A stretch of 64,000 bases of DNA, taken from the NCBI RefSeq assembly GCF_001424305.1, contig NZ_LMPD01000006.1, forward strand, positions 68,490 through 132,489, read 5' to 3'. The DNA is from Pedobacter sp. Leaf176 (GTDB taxonomy: Bacteria > Bacteroidota > Bacteroidia > Sphingobacteriales > Sphingobacteriaceae). Each line of letters begins with the position of its first letter. Positions within the stretch are counted from its first letter, which is position 1. Positions 18,205 to 27,901 of the stretch are shown here, piece after piece. The translations under genes were made by a program, and so were the position numbers. Below the pieces are notes generated by a model. The model did not search any database. It was not told the DNA's origin and worked only from the letters and a program-made list of their open reading frames with translations.

Positions 18205-21200
18205 TCAATCGCAATGTGGAACCGTAAATGTCCAGGTTTCTGATTCGCCATTCGGAACCATATAACCATTTCCTTTTGCCGCCTCAAACCAAAGCTTTCT
18301 GCGAAGCTTTTCCCTTGTTCCCACCTCGTTCATTGTGGCGCTGTCATATAGACGGCCATTAATCATGACATATTTAATTTTTTCAGAGTTGCGGATGTCA
18401 TCTAATGGATTGGCGTCCATAATTACGAGGTCAGCCAGTTTTCCAACTTCTAACGAACCAATTTCTTTATCCATTCCTAAATAATGGGCGCCATTCAACG
18501 TTGCATTTCTAATGGCTTGCAACGGAGAAAAACCACCCTGAACAAACATCCAGAGTTCCCAGTGTGCACCTAGACCCTGAATTTGTCCGTGTGCTCCCAG
18601 ATTTACTTTTGTACCTCCATCAGCAATTTTTTTAGTAGCTTTTGCAATGTCGATGTGGTTGTAATCACTGTATTCAGAAGTGGTTCTGCGTCTCGCCCTT
18701 GCATCGATAATAGAACGTGGCGTGTAAGTCATTAACTTTTCGTTCTCCCAAACATTTGTTCTGTCGTACCAGTAATTTTCACCCCACTGCCCGCCGTAGG
18801 CCACAATTAAAGTAGGCGTGTAACCCACAGAAGTATTATTCCAAAGCGTGGTTACATCTTTATAAACAGGTAAAACCGGAATGCTGTGCTCAATGCCTGT
18901 GTGACCATCAACCACCATATTCATGTTATGGAAAAAGGTAGAACCGCCTTCTGGTACAACTTCCATTTTCAATTGGCGGGCAGCCTCTAAAATTTGTTGA
19001 CGCTGTTCCCTTCTGGGTTGATTGTATGATTTTACTGAAAATGCGCCAACTGCTTTCAGGCGTTTAAGATTCGCCAATGCATCGTCTAAACTATTTATTA
19101 CGACTTTAAAATCGCCATCTGCACCATACAAAATCGAGCCTGTTGAATAAACCCTTGGTCCAACCATCCGGCCTGCTTTAAGCATCTCACTCTGGCTGAA
19201 TACCATTTCGGTGTTGCTTGAAGGATCGTGAGCTGTGGTTACGCCGAAAGCCAAGTTCGCCAGGTAACTCCAGTCGCTCTGTGGCGAAATTCCGTCAGGA
19301 CTGGTACGCAGGTGTGCGTGAACATCCACTATACCCGGCATAATCGTTTTGCCGTTCACATTAATCACTTTTGCATTGGCTGGAATAGACACTGCATCAG
19401 CCGTTCCAATCGCCGTTATCTTATTGCCATCAGTTAAAATCGTACCGTTTTCTATAACTTCATCGCCTTTCATTGAAATGATGCGCGCGCCTTTCAGGGC
19501 TAGAATTCCAACCGGAACGTCACTTTTCAAGCTGAGGTTGATGTCGATAGAACTGGCCTGGGTTTTGGGTGTGGTTCCATCGAAATTGAAAGCATTTTTA
19601 ACGTCGATAGTAAAATATTTGGGTCCCAAAGTCCAATGCAGGTTTTTGCTGTCCAAACTCCATTGCATATAAGTTCCGCCCTCGGTAGTTACTTTCGTTA
19701 CCGGAATTGCCCGGTTTCCGGCTGACGCGTCCTGAGCCGTTCCCACATTTATCATCGGTGTGATGTATACGTTAAAAAGCTCATTGAAAGCCAGCCATTT
19801 ATTATCAGGACTAACCACAAACTGGTTTGCATACTGGGAAGTGAAATGTGTTCTTTCGTTTGCACCACTTAAATCGATACTTTTTAACGCCTTTTTGCCA
19901 TCAGTATAGCTTTGGAAGTAAATCCTGGTATCATTGTTATTGAAAGATGGTTTTATTCCATTTTCAGATACCAAAGTTTTAGAACCACCATTTGCAGGCA
20001 TTATAAAAATGCCCGTTCCTCGGCCATAGTTATAACCCAATACGTCATTTCCACTGCCTTTTCTGAAAACAATTTTATCGCCTTTAGTTGAATATTGTGG
20101 CGAATAATAAAATCCTTTTTCATCACTTAGCGTAATCGTTTTGCCTGATTTTAAATCCGTTCTTTTTATTGCCCCACGAAGTTCATCGCTCCAGGTCGTA
20201 TAAATCACAAATTTTCCGTCAGGACTAAAAGCCGGATCGACTTCGAAATCTAAACCGTTAGTTAATCTTTCAGGTTTGCCATTTGGCAATTCTTGTTTGT
20301 ACAGAAAACCTGCAGCGTTGAAAATGATTGTTTTTTCATCGGGTGAAGTCGTTAATTGTCTCAGCATTTTTGCCGAAAAATCATTACTGAAAACTTGTTG
20401 CTCGAAATGTAAGGCTTGCTGAACCGTGTGAACTGTATTGGCCTGGAAAGGAATGGTTGATGTAATTAGATTTCCGATTTCGGTTTTTCTGATTTTTCCT
20501 TTTGCATAAAACACTAAACTTTTGCTGTCCGGTGTCCATGCAAAGTTTGGGTAAACCCCGAAAATTGCCCAGGTTTCCTGTTGGTCGTGAGACAAATCTT
20601 CATTTACCGGCCATTCTTCACCAGTTTTAATATTCTGAACATACAGCGTAGATTTCAATCGGACACGCTTTACAAAAGCGATTAAATTTCCATCGGGCGA
20701 AACCTGTGGCCGGCAGGCACCACCTTGTTCATTAATCAGCGTATTTATTTTGCCTGTGGTCAAATCCAACTGACGAATAGCATATATCGTTCCATTCGGA
20801 TCCTTACTGTATTCGAAATTTGGACCGGGAGTAATATCCTCGCTGAAGTAAACATATTTGCCGTCAGGCGACACATTAGGCTCTCCTGCATCTTGTTGAT
20901 CATTTTTGCGCTTGGTTAGTTGAACCCCATCGCCGCCGTTTATGCTGTACATCCACATTTCACCAGCACCTAAAGAGCGCCCTGCTGTAAAATGTTTACG
21001 AGCCACTATATATTCGCTGTTCGGCATCCAGGTTGCATTATTCAACAACCTGAATGTTTCTTTCGTAACCTGTTTTTTGCCTGAACCATCGCGATTCATA
21101 ATCCAGATGTTATCGCCCCCGCTTTTATCGCTGGTGTAGGATATGTATTTTCCATTCGGACTAAACCTTGGCTGAACATCGTAAGCAATGCCACCACTAA

Positions 21201-21432
21201 TCAACTTCGCCTGACCACCTGCAATTGGCATGGTATAGATGTCACCCAATAAATCAAAAACGATTTCCTGGCCATCACCACTCACATCGAGGTTCATCCA
21301 GGTGCCCTCATCGGTATTTAAAGTGAAGTTTTTGGTGATTCCCTGAAATTTTTCTACATCCCATTTTTTTTCCTGGGCATTTGAAGTAAGAAATAAAAGA
21401 GAAAACGCAGATATCAAGTAGAGTTGTTTCAT
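18205..21432 (-). CDS. Secreted beta-propeller amidohydrolase
   Basis: 1075 residues. Signal peptide MKQLYLISAFSLLFLTSNAQ. Residues ~30-610 carry many TolB/PD40-type propeller repeats (FSPNGKYISYTSD, VSPDGKYVYFSED, FSPDGKFVIYTTW). The C-terminal ~400 residues are an amidohydrolase/imidazolonepropionase-like domain: IMPGIVDVHAHL gives the HxH metal motif, later GHTGIEHS, and LADLVIMDANPLDDI is the typical C-terminal strand. The propeller is probably a substrate gate in the periplasm, as in tricorn-like enzymes. The substrate (cyclic amide, dipeptide or similar) cannot be told. It begins 15 bases after the PDDEXK nuclease gene ends on the same strand, so they may share a transcript. Confidence 0.9.
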   Translation of the reverse strand: MKQLYLISAFSLLFLTSNAQEKKWDVEKFQGITKNFTLNTDEGTWMNLDVSGDGQEIVFDLLGDIYTMPIAGGQAKLISGGIAYDVQPRFSPNGKYISYTSDKSGGDNIWIMNRDGSGKKQVTKETFRLLNNATWMPNSEYIVARKHFTAGRSLGAGEMWMYSINGGDGVQLTKRKNDQQDAGEPNVSPDGKYVYFSEDITPGPNFEYSKDPNGTIYAIRQLDLTTGKINTLINEQGGACRPQVSPDGNLIAFVKRVRLKSTLYVQNIKTGEEWPVNEDLSHDQQETWAIFGVYPNFAWTPDSKSLVFYAKGKIRKTEIGNLITSTIPFQANTVHTVQQALHFEQQVFSNDFSAKMLRQLTTSPDEKTIIFNAAGFLYKQELPNGKPERLTNGLDFEVDPAFSPDGKFVIYTTWSDELRGAIKRTDLKSGKTITLSDEKGFYYSPQYSTKGDKIVFRKGSGNDVLGYNYGRGTGIFIMPANGGSKTLVSENGIKPSFNNNDTRIYFQSYTDGKKALKSIDLSGANERTHFTSQYANQFVVSPDNKWLAFNELFNVYITPMINVGTAQDASAGNRAIPVTKVTTEGGTYMQWSLDSKNLHWTLGPKYFTIDVKNAFNFDGTTPKTQASSIDINLSLKSDVPVGILALKGARIISMKGDEVIENGTILTDGNKITAIGTADAVSIPANAKVINVNGKTIMPGIVDVHAHLRTSPDGISPQSDWSYLANLAFGVTTAHDPSSNTEMVFSQSEMLKAGRMVGPRVYSTGSILYGADGDFKVVINSLDDALANLKRLKAVGAFSVKSYNQPRREQRQQILEAARQLKMEVVPEGGSTFFHNMNMVVDGHTGIEHSIPVLPVYKDVTTLWNNTSVGYTPTLIVAYGGQWGENYWYDRTNVWENEKLMTYTPRSIIDARARRRTTSEYSDYNHIDIAKATKKIADGGTKVNLGAHGQIQGLGAHWELWMFVQGGFSPLQAIRNATLNGAHYLGMDKEIGSLEVGKLADLVIMDANPLDDIRNSEKIKYVMINGRLYDSATMNEVGTREKLRRKLWFEAAKGNGYMVPNGESETWTFTVPHCD

Positions 21433-21447
21433 TTATATAGGTTGATG

Positions 21448-22416
21448 TTATTTGAATAATTCGTGTATTTTTCTTTGTAATAGCTTTTTATCGGGTAGTT
21501 GAGTTTTATATTCTGAGACTAAAGTTGGAGAGAGGCTCCGGCTTAATGCATATTCCACCACTTCGTTGTCTTTATCTTTGCAAAGCAAGATTCCAATACT
21601 TGGATTTTCATTCGTTTTTTTAACGTCTCTATCTAACGCCTCTAAGTAAAAATTTAATTGTCCCAAATGTTCTGGTTTAAACTTATCCACCTTTAACTCA
21701 AAAGCAACTAAACACTGTAAACCACGATGATAAAAAAGTAAATCAATATAGAAATCGCTATTTCCAACTTGTATTTTATATTCTTCATTGATAAACAAAA
21801 AATCTTTTCCTAATTCGAGAATGAAATTTTTCATTTGTAGAATCAAACTTCTCTGTAAATCGCTTTCATTATGAGCCTCAGGAAGATTTAAAAATTCGAA
21901 AACATAGCTATCTTTAAAATTGCTTTCTATGTCTTGATGCATTTCTCTCAACACTGTTGAGAGTTTTGTATTTCCAATAATTGTTCTTTCAAATAGACTA
22001 GCAGAAATTTGACGGTCTAATTCTCTAAATGAATAATTCTCTTTTTTCGAAAGCCTTAAATAAAACTCCTGTTCTTCTATCGTATTACATCTAGAAAAAA
22101 TAGCTAAATTATGCGACCAACTAATTTCTCTCACCAGTGGTGAGAGTTTTGGAAAATCCTTATAATTTTCATAAAACTGCTTCATCCGCCACAGATTTTT
22201 ATCCGAGAACCCTTTTAAGTTTGGTTCTTGTTTTGATAAAAATTCAGCCAATTGTTTTACTACCGATTGTCCCCATCCTGCGTTATTAACCTTGGTATGG
22301 ATGTATTCTCCGATTTTCCAGTATAAATTAATGAGTTCAGAATTTACGGTTTTTAACGCCCTGCTTCTGGCATCTTTGATTAAAGTGACAATATCTGCAA
22401 ATTGAGTTTCTAACAT
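21448..22416 (-). CDS. DUF1016/YhcG-type PDDEXK nuclease domain protein
   Basis: 322 residues. The N-terminal ~150 residues match DUF1016 (INLYWKIGEYIH, GFSDKNLWRMKQFYENY, LPWSHN-like LVREISWSHN). The C-terminal half is a PDDEXK nuclease-like domain with YIDLLFYHR and VAFELKVDKFKPEH, giving the D...ExK catalytic pattern, then GQLNFYLEALD. Proteins of this family are often found in mobile or defence contexts, but this one stands alone upstream of the amidohydrolase gene. The DNA role is predicted from the fold only; target and partner are unknown. Confidence 0.88.
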   Translation of the reverse strand: MLETQFADIVTLIKDARSRALKTVNSELINLYWKIGEYIHTKVNNAGWGQSVVKQLAEFLSKQEPNLKGFSDKNLWRMKQFYENYKDFPKLSPLVREISWSHNLAIFSRCNTIEEQEFYLRLSKKENYSFRELDRQISASLFERTIIGNTKLSTVLREMHQDIESNFKDSYVFEFLNLPEAHNESDLQRSLILQMKNFILELGKDFLFINEEYKIQVGNSDFYIDLLFYHRGLQCLVAFELKVDKFKPEHLGQLNFYLEALDRDVKKTNENPSIGILLCKDKDNEVVEYALSRSLSPTLVSEYKTQLPDKKLLQRKIHELFK

Positions 22417-22527
22417 TAAATATCCTGTAAAGCAAAGTTAATAATCTTTTTGAAGATGATTTTTTCAAATTCCACAATAAAGAATGACGATTTTAGAATA
22501 AATGTATAGTTTTGATACTGCCAATTT

Positions 22528-24420
22528 ATGACAGCAATAGAGATTTTACAAAAATATTGGGGACATCAGGCTTTCAGGCCCCTGCAGCAAGATATTATTA
22601 CCTCGGTCTTAGACGGAAAAGATAGTCTTGCGCTTTTGCCAACTGGGGGTGGTAAATCCATTTGTTTTCAGGTTCCGGCTTTGGCAAAGGAAGGTATTTG
22701 CATAGTGGTTTCTCCACTAATTGCCTTGATGAAGGATCAGGTGGAAAACCTGAAATCAAAAGGCATTGAGGCTATAGCGATTTACGCAGGGATGGGCAAA
22801 CGTGAAATCGATATCCTGCTGGATAACTGCATCTATGGAAAAATTAAGTTCCTTTACCTTTCTCCAGAACGGTTGCTTTCTGATTTGGTACGTGTCAGAA
22901 TTTCCTACATGAATGTCAACCTAATCGCAGTGGATGAGGCACATTGTATTTCTCAATGGGGTTACGATTTTCGTCCACCGTATTTACAGATTTCTAAACT
23001 TAGGGAAATTCTTCCTGATGTGCCGGTTTTGGCGCTGACTGCAACCGCGACCGAATTTGTCAGAAAAGACATTCTGGAGAAACTGGAGATGAAAGACCCT
23101 CAGGTTTTTGTTAAAAGTTTTGCGAGAGATAACTTAAGTTATGTGGTTTTCGGACAGGAAGATAAATATAAAAAGCTCATCGAGATTTGCAGGAATGTAA
23201 AAGGGACGGGATTGGTTTATGTTCGTAATCGTAGGGAAACCGCTGAAGTATCAAATTTTATTAACCGCAATCAGATTAAAGCCGATTTTTACCATGCCGG
23301 ACTTGAACGGGATGTTCGTTTTCAAAAACAAGAAGATTGGAAACAGAATAAAACACGTATCATGGTGGCTACGAATGCTTTTGGGATGGGTATTGATAAA
23401 GCAGATGTTCGCTTTGTCGTGCATTTGGATTTACCCGAAAGCTTAGAAGCTTATTATCAGGAAGCCGGCAGGGCTGGCCGGGATGAAAAAAGAAGTTACG
23501 CCGTTCTATTGGCAAATCAATCGGATGTACTAAACCTGGAATCTCGTTACATCAATAGTTTTCCGTCTCCCGATGAAATCAGAAAAGTGTATCATTATTT
23601 GGGGAATTACTTCCAGCTGGCTTTCGGGGCAGGCGAGGGGCTTACTTTTACTTTTGATATAGCTGATTTCTGTAAGCGATTTAATATTGGTGTTCTAAAA
23701 ACAATTTCAGCATTAAAATATTTAGAACACGATGGTTATATTACATTGTCTGAAAGTGTTTTTTTACCATCAAGACTGATGTTTATTATTAGTCATGAAG
23801 ATGTTTACCGTTTTCAAATCGAAAATAAAGCATATGATGGCCTTATAAAAACCATACTCCGGTCGTATGGCGGCGCATTCGATAGTTTTGTGAAAATTAA
23901 CGAAGCCGATTTAGCGAAAAAATTAGGTATTTCATTCAAAGATGTAGTCGCTATTTTAAACAAATTGCAGTCTATCGAAATGCTGACCTACATTCAGCAA
24001 ACCGACCAGCCACAGTTGCAATACGTTCGCGCGAGGGTGGATATGGATCACTTTGATCTGGATGTAAAACACCTTGAACAAAGGAAAGAAATTTTACTAA
24101 ACCAGGTAGACGCCGTTGTTAAATATACAACTTCGAACAAATGCCGTAGCATTCAGTTGCTGAATTATTTTGATGAACACGCAGCTGTAAAATGTGGTGT
24201 ATGTGATGTTTGTTTGGCAGAAAAACGAGCTGAAAATGAGGTGCAGATGAATGATGAAATTGAATTTGAAATTTTTTCCTTACTTCAGCATCAACCTTTG
24301 AGTTTAGATGATTTGGTTACAGGCATAAAAAGTGGCGTTGAAAATGAACGAATAGATGCCATCCGGGAATTATTAGATGCTGGCAAAATAAAAACTGACG
24401 GTAAGAAATACTACATTTGA
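22528..24420 (+). CDS. recQ: RecQ family ATP-dependent DNA helicase
   Basis: 630 residues. Helicase motifs in order: RPLQQDII, LPTGGGKSICFQVPAL (Walker A, ~40), SPLIALMKDQV, VDEAHCISQWG (DEAH, ~135), LTATAT, then the second RecA domain with VYVRNRRETAE, HAGLERD, ATNAFGMGIDK and QEAGRAGRDE. The zinc-binding region has CRSIQLLNYFDE and CGVCDVC, then a winged-helix tail; no HRDC domain follows. It unwinds DNA 3' to 5' in repair and recombination. A -7-like TAGTTTTG lies at 22507-22514, only 13 bases before the ATG, without a clear -33 element. Confidence 0.95.
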   Translation: MTAIEILQKYWGHQAFRPLQQDIITSVLDGKDSLALLPTGGGKSICFQVPALAKEGICIVVSPLIALMKDQVENLKSKGIEAIAIYAGMGKREIDILLDNCIYGKIKFLYLSPERLLSDLVRVRISYMNVNLIAVDEAHCISQWGYDFRPPYLQISKLREILPDVPVLALTATATEFVRKDILEKLEMKDPQVFVKSFARDNLSYVVFGQEDKYKKLIEICRNVKGTGLVYVRNRRETAEVSNFINRNQIKADFYHAGLERDVRFQKQEDWKQNKTRIMVATNAFGMGIDKADVRFVVHLDLPESLEAYYQEAGRAGRDEKRSYAVLLANQSDVLNLESRYINSFPSPDEIRKVYHYLGNYFQLAFGAGEGLTFTFDIADFCKRFNIGVLKTISALKYLEHDGYITLSESVFLPSRLMFIISHEDVYRFQIENKAYDGLIKTILRSYGGAFDSFVKINEADLAKKLGISFKDVVAILNKLQSIEMLTYIQQTDQPQLQYVRARVDMDHFDLDVKHLEQRKEILLNQVDAVVKYTTSNKCRSIQLLNYFDEHAAVKCGVCDVCLAEKRAENEVQMNDEIEFEIFSLLQHQPLSLDDLVTGIKSGVENERIDAIRELLDAGKIKTDGKKYYI

Positions 24421-24486
24421 TTTTAGGTTTACGAATTACGATTTCAGATTTCCAAACAAATCCAGATACTATATTTAGTGTTATAA

Positions 24487-25794
24487 ATGATAGAAAAAGA
24501 CAATAAGAAAACCATACGCTCCTGGGCTTTCTTCGATTGGGCAAATTCTGCCTATAATTTAGTTATAACCTCAACCATTTTTCCTGTTTATTATGTTGCA
24601 ATTACAACAACAGAATCACATGGAGACGAAGTCACTTTTTTTGGCAGAACGTTTATAAACACCGTTCTTTCTAATTATGCGCTAGCTTTCGCCTACTTAG
24701 TTATGGTGATTTTGTTGCCCATAATATCGTCTTATGCGGATGCAAAGGGCAAAAAGAAATTCTTTATGAAATTATTTACCTATGTCGGTTCTTTTGCTTG
24801 TATGGGTTTATTTTTCTTTAAACTGGAAACTTTAGAGGCTGGTATTATTTGCTTTGTCCTTGCTGCGATGGGTTATGTTGGAGGTGTAATGTTTAATAAC
24901 GCTTACCTGCCAATAATTGCTTCGCATGATAATCAGGATAAAGTAAGTGCACAAGGTTTTTCTTACGGATATGTAGGTAGTGTAATTTTGCAGTTAATCT
25001 GTTTTGTATTCGTTTTAAAACCAGAACTTTTTGACATTGAGGATAAATCATTACCAGCTCAAATATCATTCCTCTTGGTTGGTATATGGTGGTTTTCATT
25101 CGCTCAGATTCCTTTTAAGGCGTTACCAAAAGATGTGCCAAACGCGAGCTACCTGAATAAAGGAATCATCAAAAGCAGTTTTGGCGAATTTGCTAAAGTC
25201 TGGAATCAGTTAAAACAAATGAAGTTTTTAAAAACTTATTTAATTGCTTTCTTCTTCTATTCAATGGGTGTGCAAACCATTATGCTTGCTGCAGCAGGTT
25301 TTGGTGCAAAAGTTTTAAAAATGGAATCGGGCAGTTTAATTGCTGTAATTTTAATTATTCAGTTGGTCGCAATTCTTGGCGCCTGGTTAATGTCGCTTTT
25401 AGCCAAAAAATTGGGAAATGTCAACGTTTTAATAATCGTTGTAGTCATTTGGATCTGCTGCTGCTTTTATGGGTATTCAATTACTACTGAAAATCAATTT
25501 TACGCTTTAGCCGCCATTGTAGGCTTAATCATGGGTGGAATCCAATCCTTATCACGTTCTACTTATTCAAAGCACATTCCTGAAAATACAACGGATACCG
25601 CTTCTTTTTTTAGTTTTTACGATGCCACAGAAAAATTGGCCATTGTAATTGGCCTGTTTAGTTTTGCATTTATTGAGGGCCTGACACACAATATGCGTCA
25701 ATCCATTATCGCTTTGGCATCATTTTTTATAGTGGGATTAGTGTTTCTAGCATACCTGAAAAAAATCGAGCGCAATGAAACCGCAAAATTGTAA
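24487..25794 (+). CDS. UMF1 family MFS transporter (Atg22-like)
   Basis: 435 residues and about 12 hydrophobic segments. The N-terminal KKTIRSWAFFDWANSAYNLVI is the family mark (SWxLYDWANSAY type). SRSTYSKHIPENTTDTASFF and the following FYDATEKLAIVIG are typical of UMF1 transporters. It is an inner-membrane protein, perhaps for amino acids or other small metabolites by analogy with yeast Atg22; substrate not visible. The gene starts 66 bases after recQ. The LutA-like gene follows after 24 bases, so the pair may be cotranscribed. Confidence 0.9.
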   Translation: MIEKDNKKTIRSWAFFDWANSAYNLVITSTIFPVYYVAITTTESHGDEVTFFGRTFINTVLSNYALAFAYLVMVILLPIISSYADAKGKKKFFMKLFTYVGSFACMGLFFFKLETLEAGIICFVLAAMGYVGGVMFNNAYLPIIASHDNQDKVSAQGFSYGYVGSVILQLICFVFVLKPELFDIEDKSLPAQISFLLVGIWWFSFAQIPFKALPKDVPNASYLNKGIIKSSFGEFAKVWNQLKQMKFLKTYLIAFFFYSMGVQTIMLAAAGFGAKVLKMESGSLIAVILIIQLVAILGAWLMSLLAKKLGNVNVLIIVVVIWICCCFYGYSITTENQFYALAAIVGLIMGGIQSLSRSTYSKHIPENTTDTASFFSFYDATEKLAIVIGLFSFAFIEGLTHNMRQSIIALASFFIVGLVFLAYLKKIERNETAKL

Positions 25795-25818
25795 GTTTGC
25801 ACGCTAAAGAATTTGTTA

Positions 25819-26556
25819 ATGAAAGTAGAATTGTTTGTTCCCTGTTTTGTAGACCAGTTATATCCCGAAACCGCTTTTAATACCTTAAGGTTACTGGAAA
25901 AGTCGGGATGTAAAGTAGAATACAACTCGAAACAAACATGTTGTGGTCAGCCGGCTTACAATGCCGGTTATTGGGATGAAGCTAAAGAAGTAGGCACTAA
26001 GTTTCTTAACGATTTTACCGAAAATACTTACGTGGTTGCGCCATCAGCATCATGTGTGGGTATGGTTAAAGGGGGTTTTAACGATTTATTCACGAACACT
26101 ATCGTTCATAATAAATGTCGCAATTTGCAATCGAACATCTGGGAGCTTTCCGATTTCTTAGTTAATGTAGCAAAGAAAGATTACTTCGGGGCTGAACTCG
26201 AGGGCAAAGCTGTTTACCATGACTCCTGCAGTGCACTTCGTGAGTGTAAGATTAAAGATGAACCACGCCAGCTTCTATCAAAAGTTCATGGCTTAGAAAT
26301 GCTCGAAATGGAAGATACCGATATGTGCTGTGGTTTCGGCGGTACGTTTGCCGTGAAATTCGATTCCATTTCATCTGCAATGGCCGAACAAAAAGTTAAC
26401 CACGCTTTAGCTCAAAAAGCCGATTACATCATCTCAACTGATTTATCCTGCCTGTTACACCTACAGGGTTATATCGATAAAAATAAACTTCCGATTAAAA
26501 CCATGCATATTGCCGATGTTTTATGCAATGGCTGGTTAGAAAGTACAGAATACTAA
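25819..26556 (+). CDS. LutA/LldE-like cysteine-rich (CCG) Fe-S oxidoreductase subunit
   Basis: 245 residues from the ATG at 25819; a TTG two codons earlier is possible but less likely. Two cysteine-rich CCG domains are visible: SKQTCCGQPAYNAGY at about residue 40 with the paired APSASCVGM, and DSCSALREC plus DMCCGFGGTFAVKF towards the C-terminus. LutA is one of the three subunits of the lactate utilisation complex LutABC. No lutB or lutC lies beside it here, so it may act with subunits encoded elsewhere. A TAAGTTTG resembling a -7 element overlaps the end of the transporter gene (25792-25799), but no -33 element is clear. Confidence 0.88.
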   Translation: MKVELFVPCFVDQLYPETAFNTLRLLEKSGCKVEYNSKQTCCGQPAYNAGYWDEAKEVGTKFLNDFTENTYVVAPSASCVGMVKGGFNDLFTNTIVHNKCRNLQSNIWELSDFLVNVAKKDYFGAELEGKAVYHDSCSALRECKIKDEPRQLLSKVHGLEMLEMEDTDMCCGFGGTFAVKFDSISSAMAEQKVNHALAQKADYIISTDLSCLLHLQGYIDKNKLPIKTMHIADVLCNGWLESTEY

Positions 26557-26862
26557 AAATTTAATGTAAAATATAAGTTACGATCGAATTTGTATTTGCC
26601 GCAAAAACTAGGTTCAGATGCTATAAAACCATCTTTAACACGCGATTAATAAATACACGTTTTAGTAAAGATATTTTTATTAAACCTTTTTTGTGCAATT
26701 GCATCTATAAGTTGGTTATTACAATGAAAGATAAACGTTGTAGTGAACGACAGATATAAAAATGCTGAACCTGTAAACAAATGAAATTATCATGGTTTAT
26801 CAATATTAAATTTAAAACACAACCATGATGGCTTCATCACCATTAAAACAAATATAATTAGG
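26557..26862. other. Intergenic region with an inverted repeat
   Basis: No gene seen in 306 bases. ATCATGGTT at 26789-26797 and its exact reverse complement AACCATGAT at 26821-26829 form a 9-bp inverted repeat with a 23-base AT-rich loop, 34 bases before the next start codon. This could be a regulator site or leader hairpin; there is no proof of either. Confidence 0.4.
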
Positions 26863-27765
26863 ATGAAAAAAATAGTTTTCGCTTTATTAAGCGCATTATC
26901 TCTGGCATCAGTAGCAGATGCGCAAAAGAAAACCTCTGGAGCTATCCAGTATGAAACCACCATTGACCCTGCTGCAATGATGGCGGCGAGTGGTGTGAAA
27001 ATTCCGGAACAAATGGCGGCAAGAATGCCTTCGAGCAGTAAATCAAACTTTGAATTACTATTCAACGCAACTAATGCAAGTTATATGCCTGTAGAAGATG
27101 CGGAAGACAGTAACGGCGCTGGCGGTGGCGGCGGTGGCATGGGCCGCATGATGAGAGGTTTCGGTGGTGCAGGTGGCAACAGAGAGTATTATTATTCATT
27201 TGCTGATAAGAAACTTGTAGAGGTTTTCGACCTTAACGATACGACTTATGTAATGCAAAGCGGATTGAAATTAAATACGAGTGGTCCGATTAGCACCTTT
27301 GGCGGGATGGGAAGAAATCAAACTGACACAACCAGAGCTAGAGTTGCGCCACCAAAAATAGAAGTGGTAAAAACCAGTGCAACCAAGCAGATTTTGGGTC
27401 TAAACTGTAATGAGGTTATCTTAAAATCAACACGTTCAATCAAAATTTTAGATATGGATAGAGAGGTTACCGAAGAAACACACATTTGGTACACTAAAGA
27501 TTTGGGCTTTGACTTTTCTCCAAATCCAAACATGTGGACAGAAGGTGCAGTTTTAGCAATCGAAGGAAGAGGTAATAGCACAATCGCTAAAAGTATCGAA
27601 TTTAGAAATGTAAGCAGTAAAGATGTTACGGCTCCGAAAAAAGCGACTCCGATTACTGAAGCAGAATACAAGATTAAAATGGAGAATATGATGAAACGTT
27701 TTAGAGGTAACGGCAATGGCAGACCAGGTGGTGCCGGCGGCGTTGTTAGAGGTATCGGCGGATAG
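26863..27765 (+). CDS. Secreted glycine-rich GLPGLI-type protein
   Basis: 300 residues. Signal peptide to about residue 20 (ASVADAQ). Strand pattern SGAIQYETTIDP near the N-terminus, YYYSFADKKLVEVFDLNDTTYVM, and KQILGLNCNEVILKS with ...EETHIWYTKDLGFDFSPNP fit the GLPGLI family (the equivalent of KILGYKCKKA...WYT). A low-complexity Gly/Met stretch (GGGGGGMGRMMRGFGGAGG) splits the domain near residue 90, and the C-terminus is again Gly-rich. Function unknown; probably periplasmic or on the outer membrane. A strong terminator follows. Confidence 0.72.
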   Translation: MKKIVFALLSALSLASVADAQKKTSGAIQYETTIDPAAMMAASGVKIPEQMAARMPSSSKSNFELLFNATNASYMPVEDAEDSNGAGGGGGGMGRMMRGFGGAGGNREYYYSFADKKLVEVFDLNDTTYVMQSGLKLNTSGPISTFGGMGRNQTDTTRARVAPPKIEVVKTSATKQILGLNCNEVILKSTRSIKILDMDREVTEETHIWYTKDLGFDFSPNPNMWTEGAVLAIEGRGNSTIAKSIEFRNVSSKDVTAPKKATPITEAEYKIKMENMMKRFRGNGNGRPGGAGGVVRGIGG

Positions 27766-27788
27766 TTCGATAGATACAACTTATTTGA

Positions 27789-27819
27789 AGCCTGTTCAGT
27801 AAATGAACGGGCTTTTTTA
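27789..27819 (+). terminator. Rho-independent terminator after the GLPGLI-type gene
   Basis: Stem AGCCTGTTCA / TGAACGGGCT (10 bp with one G-T pair), loop GTAAA, then seven T residues. It lies 24 bases after the stop codon. Confidence 0.88.
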
Positions 27820-27901
27820 TGGTTTTTGTTAACAATATCGAGACATATTCAATTGTGCTGGTTAATTTTTTTATTATTGAATAAAATCTAACAGATAAGT
27901 T

